Origin: Lacticaseibacillus absianus
GTDB lineage: Bacteria; Bacillota; Bacilli; Lactobacillales; Lactobacillaceae
Direction of reading: 5' to 3'
Length of the DNA stretch: 64,000 bases
Assembly (NCBI RefSeq): GCF_013407595.1
Contig: NZ_JABEKX010000004.1
Coordinates: 1 to 64,000 of the forward strand
In this document: positions 17,495 to 27,143 of the stretch, in pieces
Layout: each line of letters begins with the position of its first letter
Numbering within the stretch: position 1 is the stretch's first letter
The notes under the pieces: model-generated
Database searches by the model: none
Told to the model about the DNA's origin: nothing
The model's input: only the letters and a program-made list of their open reading frames with translations
Position numbers and translations under genes: made by a program

Positions 17495-18097
17495 ATGACG
17501 ATCATCACCGATTACCTTGATGCCTTACCTGCGGCGCAGCAGCCGCATGCGCGCCAGCTTTATGCGCAGTTGCAGCAACTGTTGCCGTCAGCGGTCGAGC
17601 AGTTCAGCTACGGGATGCCCGCGTTTGCGCAGGGGGGCGTGACGCTGGTGTACTTTGCCGCGCACCAGCGGTGGCTGGGGTTCTACCCGACGCCAGGCCC
17701 GCTTCAGGCCCTGGCGTCGCAGCTCGGCGACTGGCACCGGACTAAGGGCGCGATCCAGTTTCCGTACGCCCAGCCACTACCAGAGGCGATTGTCGCCGCA
17801 CTGGTACGCGAACGACTGGTCGAAGTGGCCGCGGGGACCCCGCGACCGGTCACCCGCAGGCCGGTGGTCACCCTGCCAGCGGCCTTGCGTGACCAGCTGA
17901 TCGCTCAGGATCTGCTGGCGGCCTACGAGGCGCGCCCGCCCTATCAGCGGACGGATTATGTGAATTGGATCATGCGTGCCAAGCAAGCGGCCACTCGGGT
18001 CCGGCGCGCGGATCAGATGCTAGAGGAACTGCGCGCCGGGGATGTCTACATGAAGATGCCTTGGCGTGCGCGGACAACGAAGGAGGACCACACATGA
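17495..18097 (+). CDS. DUF1801 plus YdeI-type protein
   Basis: A 200-residue cytoplasmic protein of two parts. Residues 1-115 match DUF1801 (the YdhG/frataxin-like iron-chaperone type: QFSYGMPAF, YFAAHQRWLGFYP, KGAIQFPYAQPLP). Residues 125-195 match the YdeI/OmdA bacteriocin-protection-type C-terminal helix bundle (YEARPPYQRTDYVNWI, RRADQMLEEL). The biochemical role of either domain is not established. Its stop codon overlaps the ATG of the lactate dehydrogenase gene by four bases, so the two are co-translated, which is an unexpected pairing. Confidence 0.8.
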   Translation: MTIITDYLDALPAAQQPHARQLYAQLQQLLPSAVEQFSYGMPAFAQGGVTLVYFAAHQRWLGFYPTPGPLQALASQLGDWHRTKGAIQFPYAQPLPEAIVAALVRERLVEVAAGTPRPVTRRPVVTLPAALRDQLIAQDLLAAYEARPPYQRTDYVNWIMRAKQAATRVRRADQMLEELRAGDVYMKMPWRARTTKEDHT

Positions 18098-19023
18098 AAT
18101 CTGCGAATATCATTCTCGTCGGCGACGGCGCGATCGGCTCCAGCTACGCCTTCAACTGCTTGACGACCGGGGTCGGCAAGAGCATCGGCATCATCGACGT
18201 CAATCGCGAACGCGTGCAAGGCGACGTCGAGGACCTCGCGGACGCACTGCCGTATGTCTCCCAAAAAAATATCTACGCGGCCAACTATGAGGACTGTCGC
18301 TACGCGGACATCGTGGTGATCACGGCCGGTGTGGCGCAAAAACCAGGCGAGACGCGCCTGCAGTTGCTGCAGAAGAACGCCGCGATCATCACCGAGATCA
18401 CTAACCAGATCATGGCCAACGACTTCGATGGCATCATCTTGGTCGCCTCCAACCCGGTCGACATCCTGACCGAGCTGGTGCTGCGGCTCTCCGGCCTACC
18501 GCGCAACCGCGTGCTCGGGTCGGGGACCGCGCTGGACACCGCGCGTCTGCGGTCCGAGATCGGGCGCCGCTACAACGTCGATGTGCGCTCGGTCCATGGC
18601 TACATCATGGGCGAGCACGGGGATTCTGAGTTCCCGGTCTGGGATTTTACCACGATCGGCGGCCAGCCGATCCGCGACTTTGTGCCGGCGAGCCGGTTGG
18701 CCGGTGACCTAGATGCGATCAGTACGCAGGTCAAGACGGCCGCTTACTCGATCATTCAGAAGAAGGGCGCGACCTTCTACGGCATCGCCGCCAGCCTGAC
18801 TCGGCTGACCGCCGCGGTGCTCAACGACGACCGGGCGGCCTTTGCGATGTCCGTCCATCTTGACGGCGAATATGGGCTGCACGACGTGTCGATCGGTGTG
18901 CCGGTGCTACTCGGTGCCAACGGGTTGGCGCGGATCATCGAGTTAGACCTCAATGCGGCGGACGCCAAGCGCCTGGCCGACTCCGCAGAGATCCTGAAGG
19001 CCAACCTGAACTCGGTGCTGTAG
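18094..19023 (+). CDS. ldh: L-lactate dehydrogenase (possibly a second paralogue)
   Basis: A 309-residue NAD-dependent dehydrogenase. VGDGAIGSSYAF is the dinucleotide loop, AQKPGETR the substrate loop with the Gln (position 102 in the usual numbering) that selects pyruvate over oxaloacetate and hydroxyisocaproate, VLGSGTALDTAR follows, and GEHGDSE carries the catalytic His. It regenerates NAD from pyruvate. It starts inside the stop of the preceding gene with AAGGAGG upstream. Because it hangs on an unrelated small protein, it may be a secondary Ldh rather than the main fermentative enzyme. Confidence 0.9.
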   Translation: MKSANIILVGDGAIGSSYAFNCLTTGVGKSIGIIDVNRERVQGDVEDLADALPYVSQKNIYAANYEDCRYADIVVITAGVAQKPGETRLQLLQKNAAIITEITNQIMANDFDGIILVASNPVDILTELVLRLSGLPRNRVLGSGTALDTARLRSEIGRRYNVDVRSVHGYIMGEHGDSEFPVWDFTTIGGQPIRDFVPASRLAGDLDAISTQVKTAAYSIIQKKGATFYGIAASLTRLTAAVLNDDRAAFAMSVHLDGEYGLHDVSIGVPVLLGANGLARIIELDLNAADAKRLADSAEILKANLNSVL

Positions 19024-19034
19024 GGCCGAGTCTG

Positions 19035-19068
19035 ACCGTCTCACCAACCTAGGTGGGACGGTTTTTTA
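19035..19068 (+). terminator. Terminator of ldh
   Basis: Stem ACCGTCTCACC / GGTGGGACGGT with a 6-base loop, then TTTTTTA. Confidence 0.9.
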
Positions 19069-19151
19069 TCGAGTACGGGGCAGTCAAGACACCTGCTTTC
19101 CCGGCCCGCGGCGGCGTGGTACACTGGAATGCAGACGAAGGGGGTACAGAC

Positions 19152-19730
19152 ATGCAGACGGCAGAGGCGATCTTTGAGGCGATCAAGGCGGATCCAGCGA
19201 ACGCGGCGTACACCGCGCAGGGGGTTGAGCCACTGTATCACATCGAACCGGAGGCGACGATCCTGCTGATCAGTCAGGCCCCGAGCAGCAAGGCGCAATC
19301 CTCGATGGTGTTTTGGAACGATCCGAGCGGGGATCGCCTGCGCGATTGGATGGGCGTGACGCCGGATGAGTTCTACCACTCCGGGAAGCTGGCCGTCATG
19401 CCGCTGGACTTCTACTATCCGGGCAAGGGCAAAAGCGGCGACCTACCGCCGCGCAAAGGGTTCGCCGCTCAGTGGCACCCGCTGTTGCGCCCGTTGATGC
19501 CCAAGGTCGAGTTGACGCTTTTGGTCGGGGCCTACGCGCAGAAGTACTATTTGGGCCGCGCCGCGCGCCCGACGCTGACCGAGACAGTCCGTCATTTTGA
19601 CGACTACCGGCCGAACTTTCCACTGGTCCACCCGTCGCCGTTGAATTATGGCTGGATCAAGCACAATCCCTGGTTCGAGGCGACGGTGTTGCCTGTTTTA
19701 CGGGCGCAAGTCCGTCACGCGTTGCGCTGA
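19152..19730 (+). CDS. Uracil-DNA glycosylase family protein
   Basis: A 192-residue single-domain protein with LLISQAPSSKA at the water-activating loop position, FYYPGKGKSGDLPPRKGFA, LTLLVGAYAQKYYLG and the DNA-intercalation loop HPSPLN near residue 160. It resembles the small UDG-superfamily proteins common in Firmicutes and proteobacteria, which lack the Fe-S cysteines of family 4/5. True uracil excision is not certain. ATG 19152 has a GAAGGGGG site; the longer upstream frame runs into the ldh terminator and is rejected. Confidence 0.8.
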   Translation: MQTAEAIFEAIKADPANAAYTAQGVEPLYHIEPEATILLISQAPSSKAQSSMVFWNDPSGDRLRDWMGVTPDEFYHSGKLAVMPLDFYYPGKGKSGDLPPRKGFAAQWHPLLRPLMPKVELTLLVGAYAQKYYLGRAARPTLTETVRHFDDYRPNFPLVHPSPLNYGWIKHNPWFEATVLPVLRAQVRHALR

Positions 19731-19861
19731 TCAGCGCGAATTGTCGTGGAAGCGGTTGTTTTTTGACCGTGAGATGGTCATGATGGAATAAGGTGAGACG
19801 CTGGCTGGACGACTGGTCAGCGTCCCTTGAGCTTGCAAAATGCGTTAAGGAAGGTGCGGCA

Positions 19862-20602
19862 ATGTTTCCGTATGACAAGCTTCAGACGCTCAATGAGATC
19901 GAAACGGTGGTGTATAACTACATCATCAAGCACGCGACGGACGTCGAGACGATGCCGATCCGCCAGCTTGCCGAGCAGGCGCATGTGTCCACGGCCACGG
20001 TCCTGCGCTTCGCGGACAAGATGGGGTACGACGGCTATTCCGAGTTGCGCTTTGCCCTGAAGCAGCAGCGCAAGAACCAGCAGGCGACCAAGGACTCCGA
20101 CCATTACGACATCGCGATCCCCCTGGTCGATTTTTTCTCCAAAGTCAACTCGACGGACTTCAATAAGCTGATCGATGCAGCGATGGCGATGATCCGCCAG
20201 GCGCCGATGGTCCTGTTCTTCGGACTGGGCTCCGGGAACTCGCTGGCGCAGTACGGGGCCCGCTTCTTCTCCAACGCGGGTAAGATGGCGCTGCCCGTGT
20301 TCGATCCGTTCCAGCCATTTCCGACGAACTCACCGCTGCCGAAGGATACGGTGGTGATCGTGATGTCCGTGTCCGGTGAGACCCGGCAGACCTTGGAGTT
20401 CGTGACCAAGATCAAGCCGGAGGACGTCAAGATCATCGCCGTGACGAATTCAGGCAACTCGACACTCGCGAAGATGGCTGATCTGTGCATCAGCTACTAC
20501 ATGCCGGAGATCCGGCACGCGGACTTGAACTTGACGACGCAGGTGCCGGTCGTCTACCTGATCGAGCTGATCGCGCACCGACTCGATGAACTGAATGGCT
20601 GA
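19862..20602 (+). CDS. RpiR/MurR-family transcriptional regulator
   Basis: A 246-residue regulator. An N-terminal HTH_6 domain (MPIRQLAEQAHVSTATVLRFADKMGYDGYSELR, about 32-65) is followed by a SIS sugar-phosphate-binding domain (FGLGSGNS near 120; VIVMSVSGETRQT near 165). It probably senses a sugar phosphate and controls the adjacent beta-glucoside PTS operon, which begins 289 bases downstream after a long hairpin. ATG 19862 with AAGGAAGG is used in place of a longer frame without domain support. Confidence 0.88.
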   Translation: MFPYDKLQTLNEIETVVYNYIIKHATDVETMPIRQLAEQAHVSTATVLRFADKMGYDGYSELRFALKQQRKNQQATKDSDHYDIAIPLVDFFSKVNSTDFNKLIDAAMAMIRQAPMVLFFGLGSGNSLAQYGARFFSNAGKMALPVFDPFQPFPTNSPLPKDTVVIVMSVSGETRQTLEFVTKIKPEDVKIIAVTNSGNSTLAKMADLCISYYMPEIRHADLNLTTQVPVVYLIELIAHRLDELNG

Positions 20603-20625
20603 CGCTAGACGGTAAGGTTGCCCCG

Positions 20626-20673
20626 AATAGACGGAGGGCTCGACGGATGATCCAATCGAGTCCTCCGTCTATT
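20626..20673 (+). terminator. Long hairpin after the RpiR gene
   Basis: AATAGACGGAGG-g-CTCGA pairs with TCGAG-t-CCTCCGTCTATT (17 pairs). The T-run is poor on both sides but the stem is very stable. Confidence 0.7.
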
Positions 20674-20716
20674 TGGCTGTGCTCACACTGGCTGGGCGGG
20701 GGTCAACCTAGACCAC

Positions 20717-20732
20717 TTGTCACCGGTGACAA
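20717..20732 (+). promoter_or_regulatory. Palindromic operator upstream of the beta-glucoside PTS operon
   Basis: A perfect 16-bp palindrome, TTGTCACCGGTGACAA, followed by CCTGTAACAGG (20734-20744). It lies about 45 bases upstream of the cre-like site and between the RpiR gene and its likely target, so it is a candidate RpiR operator. Confidence 0.5.
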
Positions 20733-20774
20733 TCCTGTAACAGGTGAGAACGCGAGAAACCGGTTTCTTTAAGT

Positions 20775-20789
20775 TGGCAAACGCTTCCA
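20775..20789 (+). promoter_or_regulatory. cre-like site of the beta-glucoside PTS operon
   Basis: TGGCAAACGCTTCCA fits WTGNAANCGNWNNCW with one mismatch and is nearly symmetric. A possible promoter (TTCCAA, 17 bp, TATGCT near 20811) overlaps its right half, as expected for CcpA repression. Confidence 0.5.
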
Positions 20790-20890
20790 AAAACAAGCTG
20801 GACCAGCTATGCTGTAATAGTGATGAGTCATCACGCTGTTCTGGCCAGAACATGTGGAAATTATTCAATGACAAACGGGGGAAGTTATCA

Positions 20891-22228
20891 ATGAACGATT
20901 TTATCAATAACAAATTGTTGCCTCCAGTGATGAAGTTCGTGAATACACGGGCGATCAGCTCGCTGCGTGACGGGATGCTCTACGTGATGCCGTTCACCAT
21001 CGTCGGGTCGATCTTCCTGATCCTCGCGAACTTCCCTGAGCAACATGTTGCGGACTGGATGACCAACACAGGGTTGTCTGCCTACTGGAACGTCGCCTTC
21101 AACGCGTCCTTTGCGATCATGGCCTTCATCGCCGTTATCGGGATCGCGTACTCCTGGGTCAAGAGTGCCGGCTACGAACCACTGCCGGCCGGCCTGCTCG
21201 CCGGGGTCTCCTTCTTGCTCGTGATGCGGCCAAGCAACGCCGTCAACGTCGGCGGCAAGGTGCTCGCGACGGCAGAACAGATGGCCCAGACCAGCTTTAT
21301 CGACCGCGATTGGCTGGGCGGCAAAGGGATGATCGCCGCCATCATCGTTGGGATGATCACCGGGCTCGTCTACACCTGGTTCATGAACAAAGACATCCGG
21401 ATCAAGTTGCCAGACCAGGTGCCGGCTAACGTTGCCAGCTCCTTCACCGCGTTGATCCCAGCTGCTGTGCTGATCACCGGCTGGCTCGGTGTCTATGTCT
21501 TCTTCGATAAGCTGCTCAACACGACCATGACCGGCTGGATCTACAGCTTCATCCAGACCCCGCTGCAAGGGCTGACCGACTCCTTCGGCGGCACGCTCGC
21601 CATCGCCTTCCTGGTGCCATTCCTCTGGTTCTTCGGGGTGCATGGTGCGACGATCGTCGGCGGGATCATGGGGCCGCTGTTGCAGGCCAACGCGCTTGAA
21701 AACCAGAAGATCCTCGATGCTGGCCAGGCGCTGACTACCGCGAATGGGGGCCACATCGTGACCCAGCAGCTGATGGACCAATTCATGACCGTGACTGGTT
21801 CTGGGATGACTATCGGGCTCGTTGTCTTCATGGTCTTCTTCGCGAAGTCCAAGCAGTGGCGTGACCTGGGTCGGCTGTCCCTGGCGCCAGCGCTGTTCAA
21901 CATCAACGAACCGATCTTGTTCGCTAGCCCGATCGTGATGAACCCGATCCTCGGGATCCCGTTCTTCCTGGCACCGCTGCTGTCTGCGACGCTGACCTAC
22001 TTCGCCCTGAAGTTCGGGTTGCTCGCCCTGTTCCCTGGGACGATGGTACCTTGGACCACCCCACCGGTGATCTCCGGTTTCCTGATCGGTGGCTGGCAAG
22101 CCGCTGCATGGCAGGCACTGATGCTCGTGATGACCTTCTTCATCTATCTGCCATTCGCCCGCAAGCAGGATAAGCTGAACGTGGCGGTCGAATCCGGTCA
22201 GAGCATGGAAGATGCGATCAAGAACTGA
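20891..22228 (+). CDS. PTS beta-glucoside/cellobiose permease IIC
   Basis: A 445-residue membrane component of the lactose/cellobiose PTS family (CelB type) with about ten membrane segments, IRDG-like AISSLRDGMLYVMPFTIVGSIF near the start, FFGVHGATIVGG in the middle and NINEPILFASPIVMNP near residue 340. It imports a beta-glucoside with phosphorylation by the IIB encoded two genes downstream; a IIA must come from elsewhere. ATG 20891 with GGGGGAAG is preferred to a longer frame that crosses the cre and promoter region. Confidence 0.93.
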   Translation: MNDFINNKLLPPVMKFVNTRAISSLRDGMLYVMPFTIVGSIFLILANFPEQHVADWMTNTGLSAYWNVAFNASFAIMAFIAVIGIAYSWVKSAGYEPLPAGLLAGVSFLLVMRPSNAVNVGGKVLATAEQMAQTSFIDRDWLGGKGMIAAIIVGMITGLVYTWFMNKDIRIKLPDQVPANVASSFTALIPAAVLITGWLGVYVFFDKLLNTTMTGWIYSFIQTPLQGLTDSFGGTLAIAFLVPFLWFFGVHGATIVGGIMGPLLQANALENQKILDAGQALTTANGGHIVTQQLMDQFMTVTGSGMTIGLVVFMVFFAKSKQWRDLGRLSLAPALFNINEPILFASPIVMNPILGIPFFLAPLLSATLTYFALKFGLLALFPGTMVPWTTPPVISGFLIGGWQAAAWQALMLVMTFFIYLPFARKQDKLNVAVESGQSMEDAIKN

Positions 22229-22259
22229 TCGACCGATAGCGACTCAATAAAGTGTTGAA

Positions 22260-22297
22260 GTGAAGCCATCTGTCCGAAAGTCGGCGGGTGGCTTTAC
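22260..22297 (+). other. Intercistronic hairpins between IIC and the glucosidase gene
   Basis: GTGAAGCCA (22260-22268) pairs with TGGCTTTAC (22289-22297) and is followed by smaller GGCCGG/CCGGCC-type stems to about 22325. No T-run, so mRNA processing or differential stability is more likely than termination. Confidence 0.45.
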
Positions 22298-22360
22298 TCG
22301 TCAAAGGCCGGAACGGCCGGCCCGTTACCCGGACGTCAAACTCGGCGTCCACTATGTTAA

Positions 22361-23827
<1,467 letters not shown>

Positions 23828-23840
23828 AGGAGGGTTCAAC

Positions 23841-24149
23841 ATGGCAGAAACGACCATTATGCTGGCCTGCGCCGCCGGTATGTCCACGAGTTTACTCGTG
23901 TCAAAGATGCAAAAAGCCGCCGAAGCCAAGGGCGTCGACGCGAAGATCTTTGCGATCCCGGCCAGCGACATCGACAACAAGATGGCCAGTGAGCACCCAG
24001 ACGTGCTGCTGCTTGGGCCTCAGGTCCGCTACATGGAAGCGCAGGTGAAGGGCCGCGTCAGCATCCCAGTTGCCGTGATCAACATGCAGGACTACGGCAT
24101 GATGAACGGGGACAAGGTGCTGACCAGTGCCTTGGACATGCTCGATTGA
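23841..24149 (+). CDS. PTS cellobiose-type IIB
   Basis: A 102-residue cytoplasmic IIB with the phosphocysteine loop LACAAGMSTSLLV near residue 10 and LLGPQVRYM near residue 56. It takes phosphate from a IIA and passes it to the sugar on IIC. AAAGGAGGG lies immediately upstream, 13 bases after the glucosidase stop, so it is co-transcribed. Confidence 0.94.
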   Translation: MAETTIMLACAAGMSTSLLVSKMQKAAEAKGVDAKIFAIPASDIDNKMASEHPDVLLLGPQVRYMEAQVKGRVSIPVAVINMQDYGMMNGDKVLTSALDMLD

Positions 24150-24274
24150 TCAGACACGGGGTCGCAGCATGCGTGTGGCCCCGGTCAGCCGGCCGACGGG
24201 GATGATCACGGTCCCCTCGGGCCAAGAATGCGCCAGCAGTCGTGAACGAACGATGGAGAAGGCAGGAAAACGTT

Positions 24275-25204
24275 ATGACAGAGTATGTGGGATTTGACAT
24301 CGGGGGCACCAATACCCAGTATGGCCTGATCAACGGTCAAGGCCAGATCTTGGATCAAGGGTCGTTCCCCACGGCGCAGCTGCGCCAGGATAACCTGAAT
24401 GCGCTGGTCAAGGCCACGGCGCGCTACCAGCAGGACCACGCCATCGCCGGGATCGGGCTTTCCGCTCCGGGGATCATCACGCGAGAAGGTTACATGATCA
24501 CTGGTGGAGCGGTCGCATGCTTCTATGAATTCGACCTCGCCGGGGTCCTGAGCGAGATGACCGGCCTGCCGGTGCGGGTCGAAAACGATGCGAACGCTGC
24601 GGCGATCGCCGAGCATTGGCTCGGTAACGCGCAAGACGTCGCAGACTACATCTGCTTGGTGCTGGGCACCGGAATCGGCGGTGGGATCGTGTTGAACAAC
24701 GCCGTTTACCGCGGCGCCCACGGTATGGCCGGAGAGATCGGCTGGAGCATCACGCACGACCTTGACTACACGCACAACTTCGAAGCGGCCTCGCTGAATT
24801 TTTCCGCCGCGGTGGTCAGCGGCCTTGTGCGGCGCTACAATGCGAGCCTGGCGCAGGTCCAGCCGACGGCCCAGCCGCTCAACGACGCGGCGGACATCCT
24901 GGCCCTGGCCCATGAGCACGATCGCATTGCCAGTCCGATCTACCGGCAGTACCTAGACGATGTGACCGTGATGCTCATGAACCTGATCGGAACGCTCGAT
25001 CCCGAGCGGATCCTGGTCGGCGGTGGGATCAGTGCGAACGACCGCTTCATGGCTGACCTGCAGGCGCACTTCGACGAGTTCATGGCTCGCCATGAGAGCC
25101 TGAACCGCGTTAACCCGCGGCTGCACTTCCGCCTCATGCCCGCCGGCCTCCGCAATAACGCCGGCTTGATCGGCGCTGTGTACCCCCTGACACAGCTCAA
25201 GTGA
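24275..25204 (+). CDS. ROK-family sugar kinase (possible beta-glucoside kinase)
   Basis: A 309-residue ROK kinase: phosphate loop DIGGTNTQYGLI at the start, ENDANAAAIAEHW near residue 105, and GTGIGGGIVLN near residue 130. The zinc motif CxCGxxGC of many ROK proteins is absent after GEIGW, as in BglK-type kinases. It may phosphorylate glucose released by the glucosidase or intact beta-glucosides. The ATG at 24275 has GGAGAAGG upstream. It is the last gene of the PTS cluster, separated by about 125 bases that hold two GC-rich hairpins without T-runs. Confidence 0.85.
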   Translation: MTEYVGFDIGGTNTQYGLINGQGQILDQGSFPTAQLRQDNLNALVKATARYQQDHAIAGIGLSAPGIITREGYMITGGAVACFYEFDLAGVLSEMTGLPVRVENDANAAAIAEHWLGNAQDVADYICLVLGTGIGGGIVLNNAVYRGAHGMAGEIGWSITHDLDYTHNFEAASLNFSAAVVSGLVRRYNASLAQVQPTAQPLNDAADILALAHEHDRIASPIYRQYLDDVTVMLMNLIGTLDPERILVGGGISANDRFMADLQAHFDEFMARHESLNRVNPRLHFRLMPAGLRNNAGLIGAVYPLTQLK

Positions 25205-25207
25205 CGC

Positions 25208-25253
25208 CCAATGCCCCGCCTGCACAAGACCTCCGTGCAAGGCGGGGCATTGG
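25208..25253 (+). terminator. Terminator of the beta-glucoside cluster
   Basis: Thirteen-base arms CCAATGCCCCGCC / GGCGGGGCATTGG enclose an inner TGCAC/GTGCA stem. The T-content after it is modest but the structure is very stable. Confidence 0.8.
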
Positions 25254-25365
25254 TGTTGGGTGGCCTGCACGATCATTCTGGTGGTTATCGATGATCAGTC
25301 CCATGATAATCGGTCGCGCAACGCTTAAGTTTCCCTTAGACCGGGTGTGGCAGAGCCTGGTTCGA

Positions 25366-25395
25366 TTGACGGTGCGCCGCGTCACCGGGTATGGT
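25366..25395 (+). promoter_or_regulatory. Promoter of the small membrane protein gene
   Basis: TTGACG (25366-25371), 18-bp spacer, TATGGT (25390-25395). Confidence 0.5.
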
Positions 25396-25427
25396 GGAGC
25401 CACCAACCACACTGAGGGGGGAGCCGA

Positions 25428-25736
25428 ATGGAATTTTTGAAGCAATGCATGATCATAGGGGTCAGCCTATTAGTTCTGATCCAGGGGATCGCGGGCGTGT
25501 TGGGCGCGACTGAACCGCACCCGACCATGCGCCGCCAATGCCTGTATATTTTGCTCCAGACCGCGGCGATGATCGGGGTCGGGGTGACGGTGAGTCAATA
25601 CGGCGGGTACCGCGACCTGGTTAGCACGGATGCGGACGGCGTGTACTTCTGGGTCGTGCTGGGGCTCAGCGTTGTACTGTGGGGCGCCGGCAGCGTGGGG
25701 GTCGGCGCCTGGACGCGCTGGCGCGCGCGCCGTTAA
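25428..25736 (+). CDS. Small membrane protein of unknown function
   Basis: A 102-residue protein with three hydrophobic segments (about 5-27, 39-58 and 70-95) and a basic C-terminus RWRARR. No family recognised. A GAGGGGGGAG site precedes the ATG and a plausible promoter lies 33 bases upstream. It stands 51 bases before a TetR-type regulator and could share its transcript. Confidence 0.65.
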   Translation: MEFLKQCMIIGVSLLVLIQGIAGVLGATEPHPTMRRQCLYILLQTAAMIGVGVTVSQYGGYRDLVSTDADGVYFWVVLGLSVVLWGAGSVGVGAWTRWRARR

Positions 25737-25787
25737 AACGGTGGGCAAGGACAGCACCGAGCAGTATACTGGGGCGGGAGGTGCATC

Positions 25788-26366
25788 ATGGCAACTAAGA
25801 CGCAACAGCGGATCATCGACGCGACGAAGCAACTGGTCGTCAGTGAGGCGTTCAGTGAGATCAATGTCACCAGCATCATGAAGGCGGCTGGCCTGCGTCG
25901 GCAGACGTTCTATGACTATTACCGAGACAAATATGATGTGCTGGGTGACATCTACCAGCACGAGATCGATGCGGCGGTCCAGTACTGCGGCAACTACCGT
26001 TACTGGACCCGGACGCTACACACCATGCTCGCGTACTTCGCGGCCAACGCCGCCTTCTACGCCGTCGTGCTACGGATCGATGAGCAAAACGCACCGGAAG
26101 ACGTGATCGTGTCGCACCTGCACCGGATGATCGGGCAGATCCTGCGCGATATGGGCGCCGCGGAGATGATCGTGGTGGACCCGGCGTATGTCGACTTCTT
26201 GCAGGGGCTCCTGAGTCACGCGTTCGTGGCCGCGCTCAAGCAGTGGCTAGCGGCCACCCCACGGCCGGCGGTCGCGACGCTCGAGGCGCAGCTCAATACT
26301 TTTGTGGCAGATGGGTTCGCCGGCACGCTGGCCCGTGCGAAGCACCCCATTGCGCTGGCGGAGTGA
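25788..26366 (+). CDS. TetR-family regulator, DhaS-like
   Basis: A 192-residue regulator. The N-terminal HTH (ATKQLVVSEAFSEINVTSIMKAAGLRRQTFYDYYRDKYDVL, residues 10-50) is followed by a helical ligand domain. The FYDYYRDKYDVLGDIYQ stretch resembles DhaS-like regulators known from dihydroxyacetone-kinase loci, but no dha genes are near, so the target is unknown. GGGAGGTGCATC precedes the ATG. Confidence 0.8.
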   Translation: MATKTQQRIIDATKQLVVSEAFSEINVTSIMKAAGLRRQTFYDYYRDKYDVLGDIYQHEIDAAVQYCGNYRYWTRTLHTMLAYFAANAAFYAVVLRIDEQNAPEDVIVSHLHRMIGQILRDMGAAEMIVVDPAYVDFLQGLLSHAFVAALKQWLAATPRPAVATLEAQLNTFVADGFAGTLARAKHPIALAE

Positions 26367-26370
26367 GGTA

Positions 26371-26399
26371 ACGGACAGTTCGGTGGAACTGTCCGTTTT
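26371..26399 (+). terminator. Terminator of the TetR gene
   Basis: Perfect 11-bp stem ACGGACAGTTC / GAACTGTCCGT with a GGTG loop, then TTT. Confidence 0.85.
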
Positions 26400-26453
26400 G
26401 CTTACGATTAGTCAGTGCTATCCTGTTCTTGTCATCGAATAGGAGGTCATCTT

Positions 26454-27095
26454 ATGGCAAATGTATTGATCCTCGGCGCCAACGGGCAGATCGCCCGGCT
26501 GGCGACACAGCAGTTACTGGATACGACCGCGCATCACCTGACGCTGTTCCTGCGGCGGGCGAAGCGGCTGGCGGTGCAGGATGCCGCTCGTGAAGTCATC
26601 ATCGATGGTGACGCGCGCAACGCCACAGACATTCAGGCGGCGCTGGGTGGGATCGACGTCGTCTACGCGAACTTAGCGGGGCACAATATCGCGGCCCAAG
26701 CCCAGGCTGTCGTTGACGCAATGGACGCTACTGGGGTCCGGCGCCTGATCTGGATCTCCACGCTTGGGATCTACGATGAGGTGCCTGGGGCGTTCGGGCA
26801 GTGGAACCACGCACAACTCGACGGGGGTTACCTCGAACCATACGCGGCTGCGGCACAGGTGATCGAGGCCAGTGACCTCGATTACACCATCATCCGGCCG
26901 GCCTGGCTGTCCAATCGGGACCTCGTCAGTTACGAGATCACGCAAAAAGGCGAGCCGTTCAAGGGGACCGAAGTCTCGCGTAAGAGTATCGCGGACTTGG
27001 TCGTTCACTTGATCAACGCCCCCACTCAGGCGATCCGTCACTCGCTGGGCGTCAACCAGCCCAATACGGCCGGCGACAAGCCTTCGTTTTATTGA
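26454..27095 (+). CDS. NAD(P)-binding (NmrA/SDR-like) protein
   Basis: A 213-residue atypical short-chain dehydrogenase. The dinucleotide loop is ILGANGQIARLA at residue 5, the D-site DGDARN follows, with NLAGHN and ISTLGIYDE in the middle and YTIIRPAWLSN near residue 145. The full catalytic YxxxK is not evident. Relatives are redox sensors or reductases of unclear substrate. AGGAGG lies before ATG 26454. It is a single-gene unit between two terminators. Confidence 0.85.
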   Translation: MANVLILGANGQIARLATQQLLDTTAHHLTLFLRRAKRLAVQDAAREVIIDGDARNATDIQAALGGIDVVYANLAGHNIAAQAQAVVDAMDATGVRRLIWISTLGIYDEVPGAFGQWNHAQLDGGYLEPYAAAAQVIEASDLDYTIIRPAWLSNRDLVSYEITQKGEPFKGTEVSRKSIADLVVHLINAPTQAIRHSLGVNQPNTAGDKPSFY

Positions 27096-27110
27096 GGGCT
27101 GAGCGATGAA

Positions 27111-27141
27111 ACAAGGCCCGCGTATGCGGGCCTTGTTTGTT
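27111..27141 (+). terminator. Bidirectional terminator
   Basis: Stem ACAAGGCCCGC / GCGGGCCTTGT with a GTAT loop. It separates two converging genes and lies three bases from the end of the minus-strand MFS gene. Confidence 0.88.
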
Positions 27142-27143
27142 GA

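Noticed and set aside
20888-22099. A 403-codon minus-strand frame opposite the PTS IIC gene
   Set aside because: Antisense of a conserved membrane protein; the Asp/Arg/His-rich composition is what that strand produces.
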